Shown one piece after another: positions 55,704 to 63,004 of a stretch of DNA of 63,004 nt. The translations under genes and the position numbers were made by a program. Under the pieces are notes generated by a model. That model worked only from the letters and a program-made list of their open reading frames with translations, ran no database searches and was not told the origin of the DNA. The stretch covers positions 1 to 63,004 of the forward strand of contig DYOP01000005.1 in NCBI GenBank assembly GCA_020720425.1. Reading direction: 5' to 3'. This DNA is from Bdellovibrio sp. Its GTDB lineage: Bacteria > Bdellovibrionota > Bdellovibrionia > Bdellovibrionales > Bdellovibrionaceae. The stretch's first letter is position 1, and each line of letters starts with the position of its first letter.

Positions 55704-58388
55704 GTGAATCAAAGTACTGATCAAACCCTTTCCGGAATTGTTGAAAGGGTTACTTACCACAACGAGCAAAATGGCTGGTCCGTTTTAAAGGTAAAATCTT
55801 TTCGTGACCCATCAAAGCTAACTACCGTTTTGGTTCATCAAGTTAAAGTTTTTGCCGGAGCCACAATGGAGTTTCGCGGTCAGTGGGTCAACCATCCCAA
55901 ACATGGTGAACAATTTAAAGCCTCATTTTGCTTAGAAAAAAAACCAGCATCGGCGGCCGCGATTGAAAAGTATTTAGGCTCTGGTCTTATTAAAGGGGTT
56001 GGGCCCGCAACGGCTAAAAGAATTGTGACCTACTTCAAAGCTAATACGCTTGAGGTTTTTGAAAACAATATCGAGCAATTGATGCAAGTGCCAGGGATTG
56101 CTGAAATTAAACTCAAGCAAATTAAAACTTCATGGTTAGAGCATGCGGCCATTAGACAGGTTATGCTGTTTTTGCAAGGGTACGGAATTAGCACTTTGTT
56201 TGCTGCAAAAATTTATAAAACCTACGGTGATAAAGCCATTGAGATTGTTACCGAAAATCCCTACCGCTTGGCCCATGATATTTATGGAATTGGTTTTTTT
56301 TCGGCTGATAAAATTGCTTTAGCCATGGGTTTTCAAAAAGACGGCCAAAAAAGAATTGAGGCTGCGATAAGACATGTTCTATCGGCAAGTCGTGACGAGG
56401 GGCACTGTTACTTAACGAGAGAGCAAATTCAAAATGAAATCTTAAATTTGTTGCGTGAGCCAATTAATGAAACGGTTATAGATACGATATTAGTTGATTT
56501 AGATATTTCAAATCAGATCAAATCAAGGTGGCTCATTTCTGAGTTAAATCGAGAAAGTGATTTACAAAGCGAGTTTAAATCAATCTCAGAACCCAGATCA
56601 AAATCTATCGCCGAATATCAGCCCGAATCAAAACTCGATTCTAAATCAGAGGCTCAATTGGCGGCAATTGAACCTAAACAAATTAAGTGTTACTATTCAA
56701 AAAGTTTGTATTTTGATGAGTTAGTAACAGCAAATCAGGTTAAAAAAAGATTAGAAATTAAAATTAATTCAGATCCTGAGCGAATTTCAAATTGGATAAC
56801 AAAATATTCAGAAAAAAATAATATTTCTTTAAGTGAAGAGCAATTTTTAGCGGTTCGTGCGATTGTGGGCCAGTCATTTTCGGTTTTAACAGGCGGGCCT
56901 GGGTGCGGTAAAACAACGTGCACAAAGGTTCTTGTTCAATTGTTAAAAGCCATGGGTAAAAATGTGTTACTCGCAGCTCCTACGGGCCGAGCCGCGCAAA
57001 GAATGACAGAAGTTATTGGGTTAGAGGCAAAAACAATTCACAGACTTCTCGAGTGGGAGCCCAGTAAAAACGGATTTAAGCGGGATAAATCATTTCCCCT
57101 TTTCGTTGATTTTTTGATCATTGATGAAGCTTCAATGCTAGATGTTTCTTTAACGGCAAGATTATTTGAAGCTACACCAATCGAGTCGCAAATTGTACTG
57201 ATCGGTGACCCCGATCAGCTCCCATCGGTTGGCGCAGGTAACGTTTTATCTGACCTTTTGAGTTCTAAAAAAATACCAAGACATCGGCTTACAAAAATTT
57301 TTAGGCAAGCTGAGGCTTCTTCGATTATTAAATTTGCTCACCAAATAAATTCAGGTATTGTTCCGGCTATCTATTCACCTATTGCTAAGCCTCAAGCTTT
57401 TTCAGAGGGCCACGACTGTTTGTTTTTTGATACGGATGAAGCCACTCAAGATCAAATGAAATTTATAAAAACGGCAAAATGGATTGTGAGCCAGTCGGCC
57501 CAACAAGCTGACAAGCATTCTCCAGACATTGATGGTTTGAGCCAAAAAAATAAAAATAAGATACCAGATGAAACAGAGATCAATGACCCTGTTACTTTAG
57601 AATCTTGCTTTAGGCCACAAAACGTTGATCGAGAGGCTCTAAGGTTAGATGGGTGGACGATTCCCGAAAAGTTTAAGCATGTCGATCTCAATAAGCTAAA
57701 TAATGCGAATACTCCAACCGAAGAGTTAAAATCCGTTCTTAAAAAAGTTCACCCATGGTCTAGTATCAATTATGGTTACTCAGCTATGGATACACTTTTA
57801 AGAATTTACACAAAAACAGTCCCCCAATGGTTGGGTGGTCCACAAGAAATTCAAATTCTTACGCCCCAAATTCGAGGGACCATGGGGAGTCTTAATTTAA
57901 ACGAATCTTTACAAAGAGTTTTTAATCCCGAATCGCCCTTGAAAAGTCAAATTCAATATGGTTCTAAAATAATTCGAGTTGGGGACCGAGTCATTCAGAC
58001 TCGAAATAATTATGACCTGGGCGTTTTTAATGGGGACATAGGTCATGTTACCCACGTAGACAATCACGATATGATTTGTCAGGTTCAGTTTTCTGGTCAC
58101 GAGGCTCGCCATGTTGAATATCAAAATGACAATCTTAATGATTTATCCTTAGCCTATGCGATTACCATTCATAAATCTCAGGGGAGCGAATTTCCTGTGG
58201 TCATTATCCCTGTGTTTTCGCAGCACTATAATATGCTATTTCGAAACTTAATTTACACAGCCCTGACTCGAGCTAAAAAATTAGCTATATTTGTTGGTAA
58301 CCGTAAAGCCTTTTCCTATGCCGTAAGCCAAGTCGACAATAGACAAAGGCAAACTCAGCTTACAGAATTAATTGATGGGGAAGTTTAG
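55704..58388 (+). CDS. recD2: RecD2-type DNA helicase
   Basis: An 894-aa SF1B helicase. It starts at a GTG with AGGAAAG upstream. The N-terminal region (residues about 8-100) has the OB-like fold of RecD2, then a helix-hairpin-helix region (SGLIKGVGPATAKRIV; MQVPGIAEIKLKQIK). Walker A is GGPGCGKTTCTKVL near 398. Walker B is FLIIDEASMLD. Later motifs are LIGDPDQLPSVGAGNV, DRVIQTRNNYD and the C-terminal LAYAITIHKSQGSEFPVV. Two Ser/Lys-rich insertions (about 275-325 and 590-660) make it longer than typical RecD2. RecD2 unwinds DNA 5' to 3' without RecBC. Confidence 0.92.
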   Translation: MNQSTDQTLSGIVERVTYHNEQNGWSVLKVKSFRDPSKLTTVLVHQVKVFAGATMEFRGQWVNHPKHGEQFKASFCLEKKPASAAAIEKYLGSGLIKGVGPATAKRIVTYFKANTLEVFENNIEQLMQVPGIAEIKLKQIKTSWLEHAAIRQVMLFLQGYGISTLFAAKIYKTYGDKAIEIVTENPYRLAHDIYGIGFFSADKIALAMGFQKDGQKRIEAAIRHVLSASRDEGHCYLTREQIQNEILNLLREPINETVIDTILVDLDISNQIKSRWLISELNRESDLQSEFKSISEPRSKSIAEYQPESKLDSKSEAQLAAIEPKQIKCYYSKSLYFDELVTANQVKKRLEIKINSDPERISNWITKYSEKNNISLSEEQFLAVRAIVGQSFSVLTGGPGCGKTTCTKVLVQLLKAMGKNVLLAAPTGRAAQRMTEVIGLEAKTIHRLLEWEPSKNGFKRDKSFPLFVDFLIIDEASMLDVSLTARLFEATPIESQIVLIGDPDQLPSVGAGNVLSDLLSSKKIPRHRLTKIFRQAEASSIIKFAHQINSGIVPAIYSPIAKPQAFSEGHDCLFFDTDEATQDQMKFIKTAKWIVSQSAQQADKHSPDIDGLSQKNKNKIPDETEINDPVTLESCFRPQNVDREALRLDGWTIPEKFKHVDLNKLNNANTPTEELKSVLKKVHPWSSINYGYSAMDTLLRIYTKTVPQWLGGPQEIQILTPQIRGTMGSLNLNESLQRVFNPESPLKSQIQYGSKIIRVGDRVIQTRNNYDLGVFNGDIGHVTHVDNHDMICQVQFSGHEARHVEYQNDNLNDLSLAYAITIHKSQGSEFPVVIIPVFSQHYNMLFRNLIYTALTRAKKLAIFVGNRKAFSYAVSQVDNRQRQTQLTELIDGEV

Positions 58389-58443
58389 CTGATTGCCTTT
58401 GAGTCGAGCAAAAATGGAAGATGAAATGGTTAAAAAATAAGAT

Positions 58444-58514
58444 GACAGAGTCTCTCGAAAACAAGAGGGACAGAATCGCTCAAAAATAAAATAGGGACAA
58501 AATCGTATCAAAAT
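58444..58514 (+). repeat. three imperfect direct repeats of about 25-27 bases
   Basis: Units begin at 58444 (GACAGAGTCTCTCGAAAA), 58469 (GACAGAATCGCTCAAAAA) and 58496 (GACAAAATCGTATCAAAA). They share GACA-A-TCGxTCAAAA. They lie in the 227-base gap between recD2 and the hydrolase gene. Function is unknown. The array is too short and variable for CRISPR. Confidence 0.6.
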
Positions 58515-58630
58515 CACACGCCTTAAGCAGAAATGAAATATCTTCTCGATGGTTTTAAGTTAAAGGTGTATCATAAATCTTATCTGGTTTTAATAAGAGG
58601 GGTGTCTTTTTAAATTTGGGGTGGGAAAAG

Positions 58631-60655
58631 ATGAGTTTTTTTAAAAGATATTATCTAATTGGTATAATTTTTATATTTTCAATGGTTGCATTTAATAATT
58701 GCAGCTCATCATTTTTAGCTAATCAAGACACACTACCTCAAAGTCTTGCTGAACTATCCCAACAAGAGCAAACCGAAGTTGAAGAGCTAAAAGACGAAAT
58801 TAAAAATTTACCATATAAATCTGTTCAAGACTTTGAAAGCGATTTGGGAACCCCAACTCTATGTCAAGTTGATGGTAACTTCCCCCTCCGAACTCACTAT
58901 AAAAAAAATGTAGGGCCATTTATTGGGGGTTTTGATCTTCCTGATCTATTCAACGCACGGGCTGATTTGCAGGCGTCCCAAGGAGAGAAGTATGTTTTAA
59001 ATTATACTCTCCCCCTGCCTAGCGTGGATAACTATATAGCCAATCGATATGATCATTTATTATTTTCTGATGCTGAGATTAAAAAAGTTCTGCAACTTCT
59101 GTGTTCAAAAACCAGCGACCGCATTGTTTTAATTCAGCCAGACAAAGAAATATTTAATATGGCCGATTTAACACAAATTATTAAAGCCAATCAAAATTAC
59201 TATCAGGTCATTCATGGGTTAGTTTATAAATCAAACTTATTTACTATTGTTGTGCCGCCACTTTGGAATAGTAACAATAATTATTCGCTCGTAATTAACG
59301 GTATGTACTCACTTAACAGCAGCCTTGTTGATAAAGTGGGATCTTCTCTATACCAGATATTAAAGGCGGTAAGAGCCGCAAACCAAAAAGGGGCGATCGG
59401 AGTATTATGGAATGGCGGAGGGGCCATCGGCTCTCGCACTGTAAACAACAAAGCTTATCAAGACCTAAATTTATTTTTAAATATGGTCGTGCCAGCTGTA
59501 AATATTGATCCTAATCGCGTGGTTACTTTTGGTGAGTCACGCGGTGGTGTTACGGCATTAAATATTGCTTCACACCCATTGGTAACCTCTGTGCGCGTGG
59601 GGCTGGCATACGCCTCGGTGCCCCCTTCTGATTTAAATTTAATAAAAAAATTAGTTACACCAACTGTGCCCGCCTTGCTCGATGCTAATGATTGGTCAAC
59701 CGGATTTGTGGGGTCATGGGACAGTCGATTTGTTATGCCAGATGGGGTGACAACAGGTCAAAGTCAGCACCTAAAAGTTTTAGCAGGTACAGATAATGCC
59801 CAGTTTATTGCCGATGAAATTAATTTATCTGCGCCCAAAAAACTTAAAAAGTTACTAAAAAATAAAACATCAATTGTTTTAGAAATCGGCTCTCATGATT
59901 TTATTGTTCCTTTTATTGATCAATTAAACTTACTCAATATTTATAAAAATAATCAGGTTCGAGTTCATGGTAAAATTAACTATATCGGAGGGCATCTCTC
60001 TTTTCAAAAGCCAATGATGCATATGCTTTATTCTGCAGTTTTACAGATGGAATCTGATCCTGATCAGGCGCTTTCACAAATTCACGTTGATCCTAGTAAA
60101 ACTGATACTTTTTTGATTGATCATTCTTTGGGTAACTCACCTATGCCTTGGAAAATCGATTATAATTCAAGTCCACTGACCTTAGAGTTTCCCAAATATA
60201 TGGTTAATCATATGCCAGCTCAAATTCTTGTTTCTGGCGTGGCAGGTAAATCATATGCCATTATTGCTCAAAACTCACTCGGAGATTATTATTTACATGA
60301 GTTTACTATACCCAATGAACGCATATTAATTTCTGAATTTGACCATCTTGATATGCCAGAAGGAGATATTAAATTGCTTCATCTTTTTGAAGTTGGTCCA
60401 TCGGGGCCTATTAATAAAATTAATTTCATATCAAGCGTTACCGGTAAAAGTGAAGAAATTAAAATTAATCGTTTTAAAGGCGAGGGCGCAGATGATCCTG
60501 TCAGGTTAGGAAGGGCTGCCACTTCTAAGGTTTTAGAGGCCATTTATGCAGGGCAGTCATTTGTGAGTTCGGGAGTTAACTATGGCCTTCTTGAAGTAGG
60601 ACTATTGCCTTTAACTCAAGATGAAATTGAACTTTATAAAAAGCTTAAGCAGTAG
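58631..60655 (+). CDS. alpha/beta-hydrolase lipoprotein
   Basis: About 674 aa from the ATG at 58631, preceded by GGGTGGGA; a TTG five codons upstream also exists. A lipobox lies at FNNC (Cys near 24). The central region shows VVTFGESRGGVTALNIA, the GxSxG nucleophile elbow of a serine hydrolase. An Asp (LEIGSHDFIVPF) and a His (YIGGHLSFQKP) are spaced as in prolyl-oligopeptidase or esterase folds. The C-terminal domain is beta-rich. The substrate is unknown; a surface esterase or peptidase is likely. It lies 11 bases before the pncC gene. Confidence 0.82.
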   Translation: MSFFKRYYLIGIIFIFSMVAFNNCSSSFLANQDTLPQSLAELSQQEQTEVEELKDEIKNLPYKSVQDFESDLGTPTLCQVDGNFPLRTHYKKNVGPFIGGFDLPDLFNARADLQASQGEKYVLNYTLPLPSVDNYIANRYDHLLFSDAEIKKVLQLLCSKTSDRIVLIQPDKEIFNMADLTQIIKANQNYYQVIHGLVYKSNLFTIVVPPLWNSNNNYSLVINGMYSLNSSLVDKVGSSLYQILKAVRAANQKGAIGVLWNGGGAIGSRTVNNKAYQDLNLFLNMVVPAVNIDPNRVVTFGESRGGVTALNIASHPLVTSVRVGLAYASVPPSDLNLIKKLVTPTVPALLDANDWSTGFVGSWDSRFVMPDGVTTGQSQHLKVLAGTDNAQFIADEINLSAPKKLKKLLKNKTSIVLEIGSHDFIVPFIDQLNLLNIYKNNQVRVHGKINYIGGHLSFQKPMMHMLYSAVLQMESDPDQALSQIHVDPSKTDTFLIDHSLGNSPMPWKIDYNSSPLTLEFPKYMVNHMPAQILVSGVAGKSYAIIAQNSLGDYYLHEFTIPNERILISEFDHLDMPEGDIKLLHLFEVGPSGPINKINFISSVTGKSEEIKINRFKGEGADDPVRLGRAATSKVLEAIYAGQSFVSSGVNYGLLEVGLLPLTQDEIELYKKLKQ

Positions 60656-60666
60656 GACATAGTCGC

Positions 60667-61161
60667 ATGTTTGATATCGAAAAATTAATACAAGTTCTTA
60701 TTGATAAAAAATTAACAATTGGTTTTGCCGAGTCTTGTACGGGTGGTTTAATCAGCTCACTTGTTACCCAGCACTCAGGAGTATCAAAAATTTTTTATGG
60801 ATCAGTCGTTAGCTATTCAAATGATATAAAACAAAAATTACTAGGCGTGCTTCCTGAAACCTTAAATGCCCACGGAGCCGTCAGCCAAGAAGTAGCCTTA
60901 GAAATGGCTATGGGAGCCAAAAATTTACTAGGTGTAGACATTGCTCTTTCGGTTACAGGAATTGCCGGCCCAACAGGGGCCACAAAAAATAAACCCGTGG
61001 GTCTGGTTTATTTTGCCTATGTCTACCAAGTACGAAATTCCCCATTCAAGCTTGAGCAAAAATCATGGTCAGCGCATTTTTCAGGTAACCGAAAAATTAT
61101 TCAAGAGCAAAGCGCCTTTCACGGGCTTAGCGCCGTTTACAAGCTGTTAAGTCCAGAATAA
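60667..61161 (+). CDS. pncC: CinA C-terminal domain protein (NMN amidohydrolase PncC)
   Basis: A 164-aa stand-alone CinA C-terminal domain. The nucleophile segment is GFAESCTGGLISSLVTQHSG, and SVVSYSNDIKQKLLGV and SVTGIAGPTGATKNKPVGLV are the other family motifs. It converts nicotinamide mononucleotide to nicotinate mononucleotide in NAD salvage. The N-terminal domain of full-length CinA is absent, as in E. coli PncC. It ends at a strong terminator. Confidence 0.92.
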   Translation: MFDIEKLIQVLIDKKLTIGFAESCTGGLISSLVTQHSGVSKIFYGSVVSYSNDIKQKLLGVLPETLNAHGAVSQEVALEMAMGAKNLLGVDIALSVTGIAGPTGATKNKPVGLVYFAYVYQVRNSPFKLEQKSWSAHFSGNRKIIQEQSAFHGLSAVYKLLSPE

Positions 61162-61165
61162 AAAA

Positions 61166-61192
61166 AGCCTGCATTTTGAGCAGGCTTTTTTA
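61166..61192. terminator. bidirectional rho-independent terminator
   Basis: AGCCTGC (61166-61172) and GCAGGCT (61180-61186) form a perfect seven-pair stem. There are six T residues on the plus-strand side and A residues before it on the minus side. It ends both pncC and the rpsI transcript. Confidence 0.93.
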
Positions 61193-61216
61193 TAAAATTC
61201 AAAAACAAATAATAAA

Positions 61217-61609
61217 TTATCGTTTTGAGTATTGGCCTCTTCGGCGAGCACCACGAAGGCCGTACTTTTTTCGCTCAACTTCTCTGGGGTCACGTTTTAG
61301 TAGGCCCAAGTCCTTAAGTGCTTTACGTAATGTCTCATCATAAGCAGTCAGGGCTCTTGCGATCCCTAAAGAGATAGCTCCCGACTGGCCAGTTTCTCCG
61401 CCGCCTTTAACGGTAACATTAACATCAAATTTTTTGCCAGTAACAGCATTAAGGGCTCTTTGAGCTAAAAATTTTGATTGAATCCGTTTTAGGTAGTCTT
61501 CAAAGGTAAGACCATTGATAGTAATAAGACCTTTGCCGGGTTTTAAAAAAACTCGTGCTGTGCTGGTTTTTCTTCGTCCTGTTCCGTAATATATTTTTTC
61601 TGCTGCCAT
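61217..61609 (-). CDS. rpsI: 30S ribosomal protein S9
   Basis: A 130-aa S9 protein, whose basic tail reaches the ribosomal P site. YYGTGRRKTSTARVFLKPG opens it. VKGGGETGQSGAISLGIARA is the core motif. The C-terminus GLRGARRRGQYSKR is the invariant tail. Gene order rplM-rpsI is universal in bacteria. About 17 bases separate it from rplM. Confidence 0.98.
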   Translation of the reverse strand: MAAEKIYYGTGRRKTSTARVFLKPGKGLITINGLTFEDYLKRIQSKFLAQRALNAVTGKKFDVNVTVKGGGETGQSGAISLGIARALTAYDETLRKALKDLGLLKRDPREVERKKYGLRGARRRGQYSKR

Positions 61610-61626
61610 GACTTTTTATCCTCTTG

Positions 61627-62061
61627 TTATTTCGTCAATGAAAGGGCTACTGGGTTTTGAGCTTGATGCGGATGCTCAGCGCCTTTGTAGAGCTTAAGTT
61701 TAGTAATCAGCTGAGTTGATAAACGATTTTTAGGTAACATCCCCTCGACAGCCTCTTTTAAAATAAAAGTAGGATCTGACTCAAGCATTTCTTTAGCTGT
61801 ATTTTCTTTAAGAGAGCCAAAAAAGCGTGAATGTCTGTAGTATTTCTTTTCGCTCCATTTGTTGCCAGTAAAAACAACTTTTTCGGCATTAATGACCACC
61901 ACAAAATCACCCTGATCAGAGTTGGGTGTAAATGTTGGCAGATTTTTGCCTCTTAAAATATTGGCAATTTGAGTCGCTAAGCGACCTACGGTTTGTCCAT
62001 TGGCGTCGATTAAAACCCAATTACGTGTGGCACTGTCTTTATTAAGATAAGGAGTCATCAT
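61627..62061 (-). CDS. rplM: 50S ribosomal protein L13
   Basis: A 144-aa L13 protein, an early-assembly 50S protein. NWVLIDANGQTVGRLATQIA, GDFVVVINAEKVVFTGNKW and EGMLPKNRLSTQLITKLKLY are all family motifs. AGAGG lies six bases before the first ATG, which I therefore use instead of the adjacent second ATG. It follows truA by about 30 bases on the same strand. Confidence 0.97.
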   Translation of the reverse strand: MMTPYLNKDSATRNWVLIDANGQTVGRLATQIANILRGKNLPTFTPNSDQGDFVVVINAEKVVFTGNKWSEKKYYRHSRFFGSLKENTAKEMLESDPTFILKEAVEGMLPKNRLSTQLITKLKLYKGAEHPHQAQNPVALSLTK

Positions 62062-62090
62062 TTTATACCTCTTTAAACTGAAGGACTTTT

Positions 62091-63004
62091 TTAGAGTTTT
62101 ATCAGCTGTATGTCAAGTTTCTTTGGATAATAAACTTTTAGTAAAAAAAGCCCCTGCGCCGGAGCCGTAGGACCAGCCTTTTTTCGGTTTTTACTATTAA
62201 GCACTTCTTGTACCTTTTGCGGGTCCTTATTTTTTTCAAAATCATCTATAATCGTCCCCACAATATTACGAACCATTTGCTTTAAAAACCCAGACCCTGT
62301 GATTTGAAACTCAACTAAATGGGGCGAGCGCTGCCTCCACTGAGCCTTATATATGGTGCGAACGGTATGAGACACGGGTGTTCCGACGCTCTGAAAGCTT
62401 GCAAAATCATGCTTTCCGATTAAAGGCTTTGTCAGTTCATTAAGCCGTTCAATATCCAAAGGCCTTCTTAGCCACCAACTATAGCGAGCCAATAACGCTG
62501 TAGGGCGAGGGTTGTTCCAAATTAAAAACCGGTAAGTTTTATGAGTCGCTGAAATGGTCGAATGAAAGTCATCAGGCGCAAGCCATGCCTGTTTAACCGA
62601 AATTGAGACTGGCAGTTTAGCCTTAAGTGCCCAGCAAATATCTTTAGGCAGTGGCTTATTATTACTATTATCATTATTATTATAAATTCTAAAATGACAA
62701 ATTTGCCCTTGGGCATGCACACCCGCATCTGTTCGCCCTGATGCGCTCACTGATATTTGTTGTTTAAAAATACTTTCTATGGCGCTTTCGAGAGTGCCCT
62801 GAATACTCGGCTTTTTAGGCCCAAGCGCATGATCTTTTTGTTTTTGCCAACCGCAATAATCAGTTCCGTCATAGGATATCAATAGAACAACTTTTTTGAA
62901 GTTTCCCTCGGGGCGGGAGATTTTGTTGAGTGATTTGTCGGGTGATTTATCGCGTGATTTGTCAGGTGATTTATCAGGTGAATTATTGGGTGAATTATTG
63001 GGTG
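62091..63004 (-). CDS. truA: tRNA pseudouridine(38-40) synthase TruA, partial at the right edge
   Basis: TruA makes pseudouridine at positions 38-40 of many tRNAs. The catalytic SASGRTDAGVHAQGQICHF is present, with VLLISYDGTDYCGWQKQ before it and HDFASFQS and GSGFLKQMVRNIVGTI after. The frame has no ATG or GTG before the conserved part. It stays open to 63004 through a repeat-encoded segment of (N/D)(N/K)S(P/R) units. The true start therefore lies outside the window, unless a TTG at 62882 is used, which would leave out the first strand (KKVVL). An N-terminal extension of at least 41 residues is unusual for TruA. Confidence 0.88.
   Translation of the reverse strand, partial: PNNSPNNSPDKSPDKSRDKSPDKSLNKISRPEGNFKKVVLLISYDGTDYCGWQKQKDHALGPKKPSIQGTLESAIESIFKQQISVSASGRTDAGVHAQGQICHFRIYNNNDNSNNKPLPKDICWALKAKLPVSISVKQAWLAPDDFHSTISATHKTYRFLIWNNPRPTALLARYSWWLRRPLDIERLNELTKPLIGKHDFASFQSVGTPVSHTVRTIYKAQWRQRSPHLVEFQITGSGFLKQMVRNIVGTIIDDFEKNKDPQKVQEVLNSKNRKKAGPTAPAQGLFLLKVYYPKKLDIQLIKL
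62929..63004 (-). repeat. 12-bp tandem repeat encoding tetrapeptides
   Basis: Six consecutive 12-base units (plus strand GGTGATTTATCA-like, starting 62929, 62941, 62953, 62965, 62977 and 62989) with a partial seventh. Units differ at a few positions. Read in the TruA frame on the minus strand, they encode S-P-D-K and S-P-N-N type tetrapeptides with no stop. The array continues past the right edge. Confidence 0.92.

Noticed and set aside
1-63004. CRISPR array, prophage or IS element
   Set aside because: No regularly spaced repeats, transposase or phage structural genes are present. The direct repeats seen are too short or too variable.

Overview
The window is a chromosomal segment of a Gram-negative, flagellated bacterium with low GC content (roughly 38-40 percent by eye). 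The mix of genes suggests the Bdellovibrionota (Bdellovibrio-like predators and relatives): many lipoproteins, a FliD/FliS/FlaG flagellar cap cluster, an L,D-transpeptidase with an NTF2-like tail, a HAD-IG nucleotidase, an enoyl-ACP-reductase-like protein that I associate with Bdellovibrio, and a lone AceE-type E1. The lineage is an inference from gene content and style, not from a marker-gene search. No prophage, insertion sequence or CRISPR array is visible. Most of the window is ordinary, densely packed housekeeping DNA.

Region by region. 1-550: a frameshifted gene remnant next to a CAT-anticodon tRNA with its own terminator. 571-5047 (minus): a macromolecular-synthesis operon, rpsU-yqeY-dnaG-rpoD. 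5120-10107: tadA, a nitroreductase, a small membrane-anchored protein, a GAF/PAS histidine kinase, a HAD-IG nucleotidase and a DUF2892 protein. 10187-17438: an efflux locus. A MarR regulator faces a TolC-RND pair across an inverted repeat, and is followed by a lipoprotein and a second, lipoprotein-type TolC-like protein. No membrane fusion protein is present. 17439-23206: a poorly coding gap, an exported Mn-type superoxide dismutase, two unknown proteins and a very large secreted beta-propeller/peptidase-like protein.

23286-27917 (plus): pal, a DUF4398 lipoprotein and cpoB-like ybgF (Tol-Pal envelope genes), then tsaD, rsmA, smpB and a coiled-coil lipoprotein. 27914-34276 (minus): a tightly overlapping eight-gene run (TPR, a 62-aa protein, a GT9 glycosyltransferase, an unknown protein, a histidine kinase, a response regulator, a PilZ-like protein and rsmD). 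34470-38509 (minus): a CxxCH lipoprotein, a FlgN/FliT-like protein, FliS, FliD and FlaG. 38781-43736: a large unknown exported protein, an M23 peptidase, a PP2C phosphatase and a TonB-like protein. 43723-50345: an AceE-like E1, an RluA-RlmI-type fusion, an L,D-transpeptidase and a thiolase. 50430-55570 (plus): bamD, a TPR protein, hpt, a 30-aa membrane peptide, an enoyl-ACP-reductase-like protein, pgpA and an exported SelO-like protein. 55704-63004: recD2, a hydrolase lipoprotein, pncC/cinA, then (minus) truA-rplM-rpsI. The truA frame runs off the right edge through a 12-bp tandem repeat.

The most unexpected signal is not a gene. The hexamer GTTACC (reverse complement GGTAAC) is several times more frequent than base composition predicts. 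It occurs in all three reading frames and between genes, and it is biased to the sense strand. The other leads are the RND/TolC locus without a fusion protein, the two-activity RNA-modification fusion, the exported SelO-like protein, the overlapping glycosyltransferase/signalling operon beside the flagellar genes, and the repeat-extended TruA.
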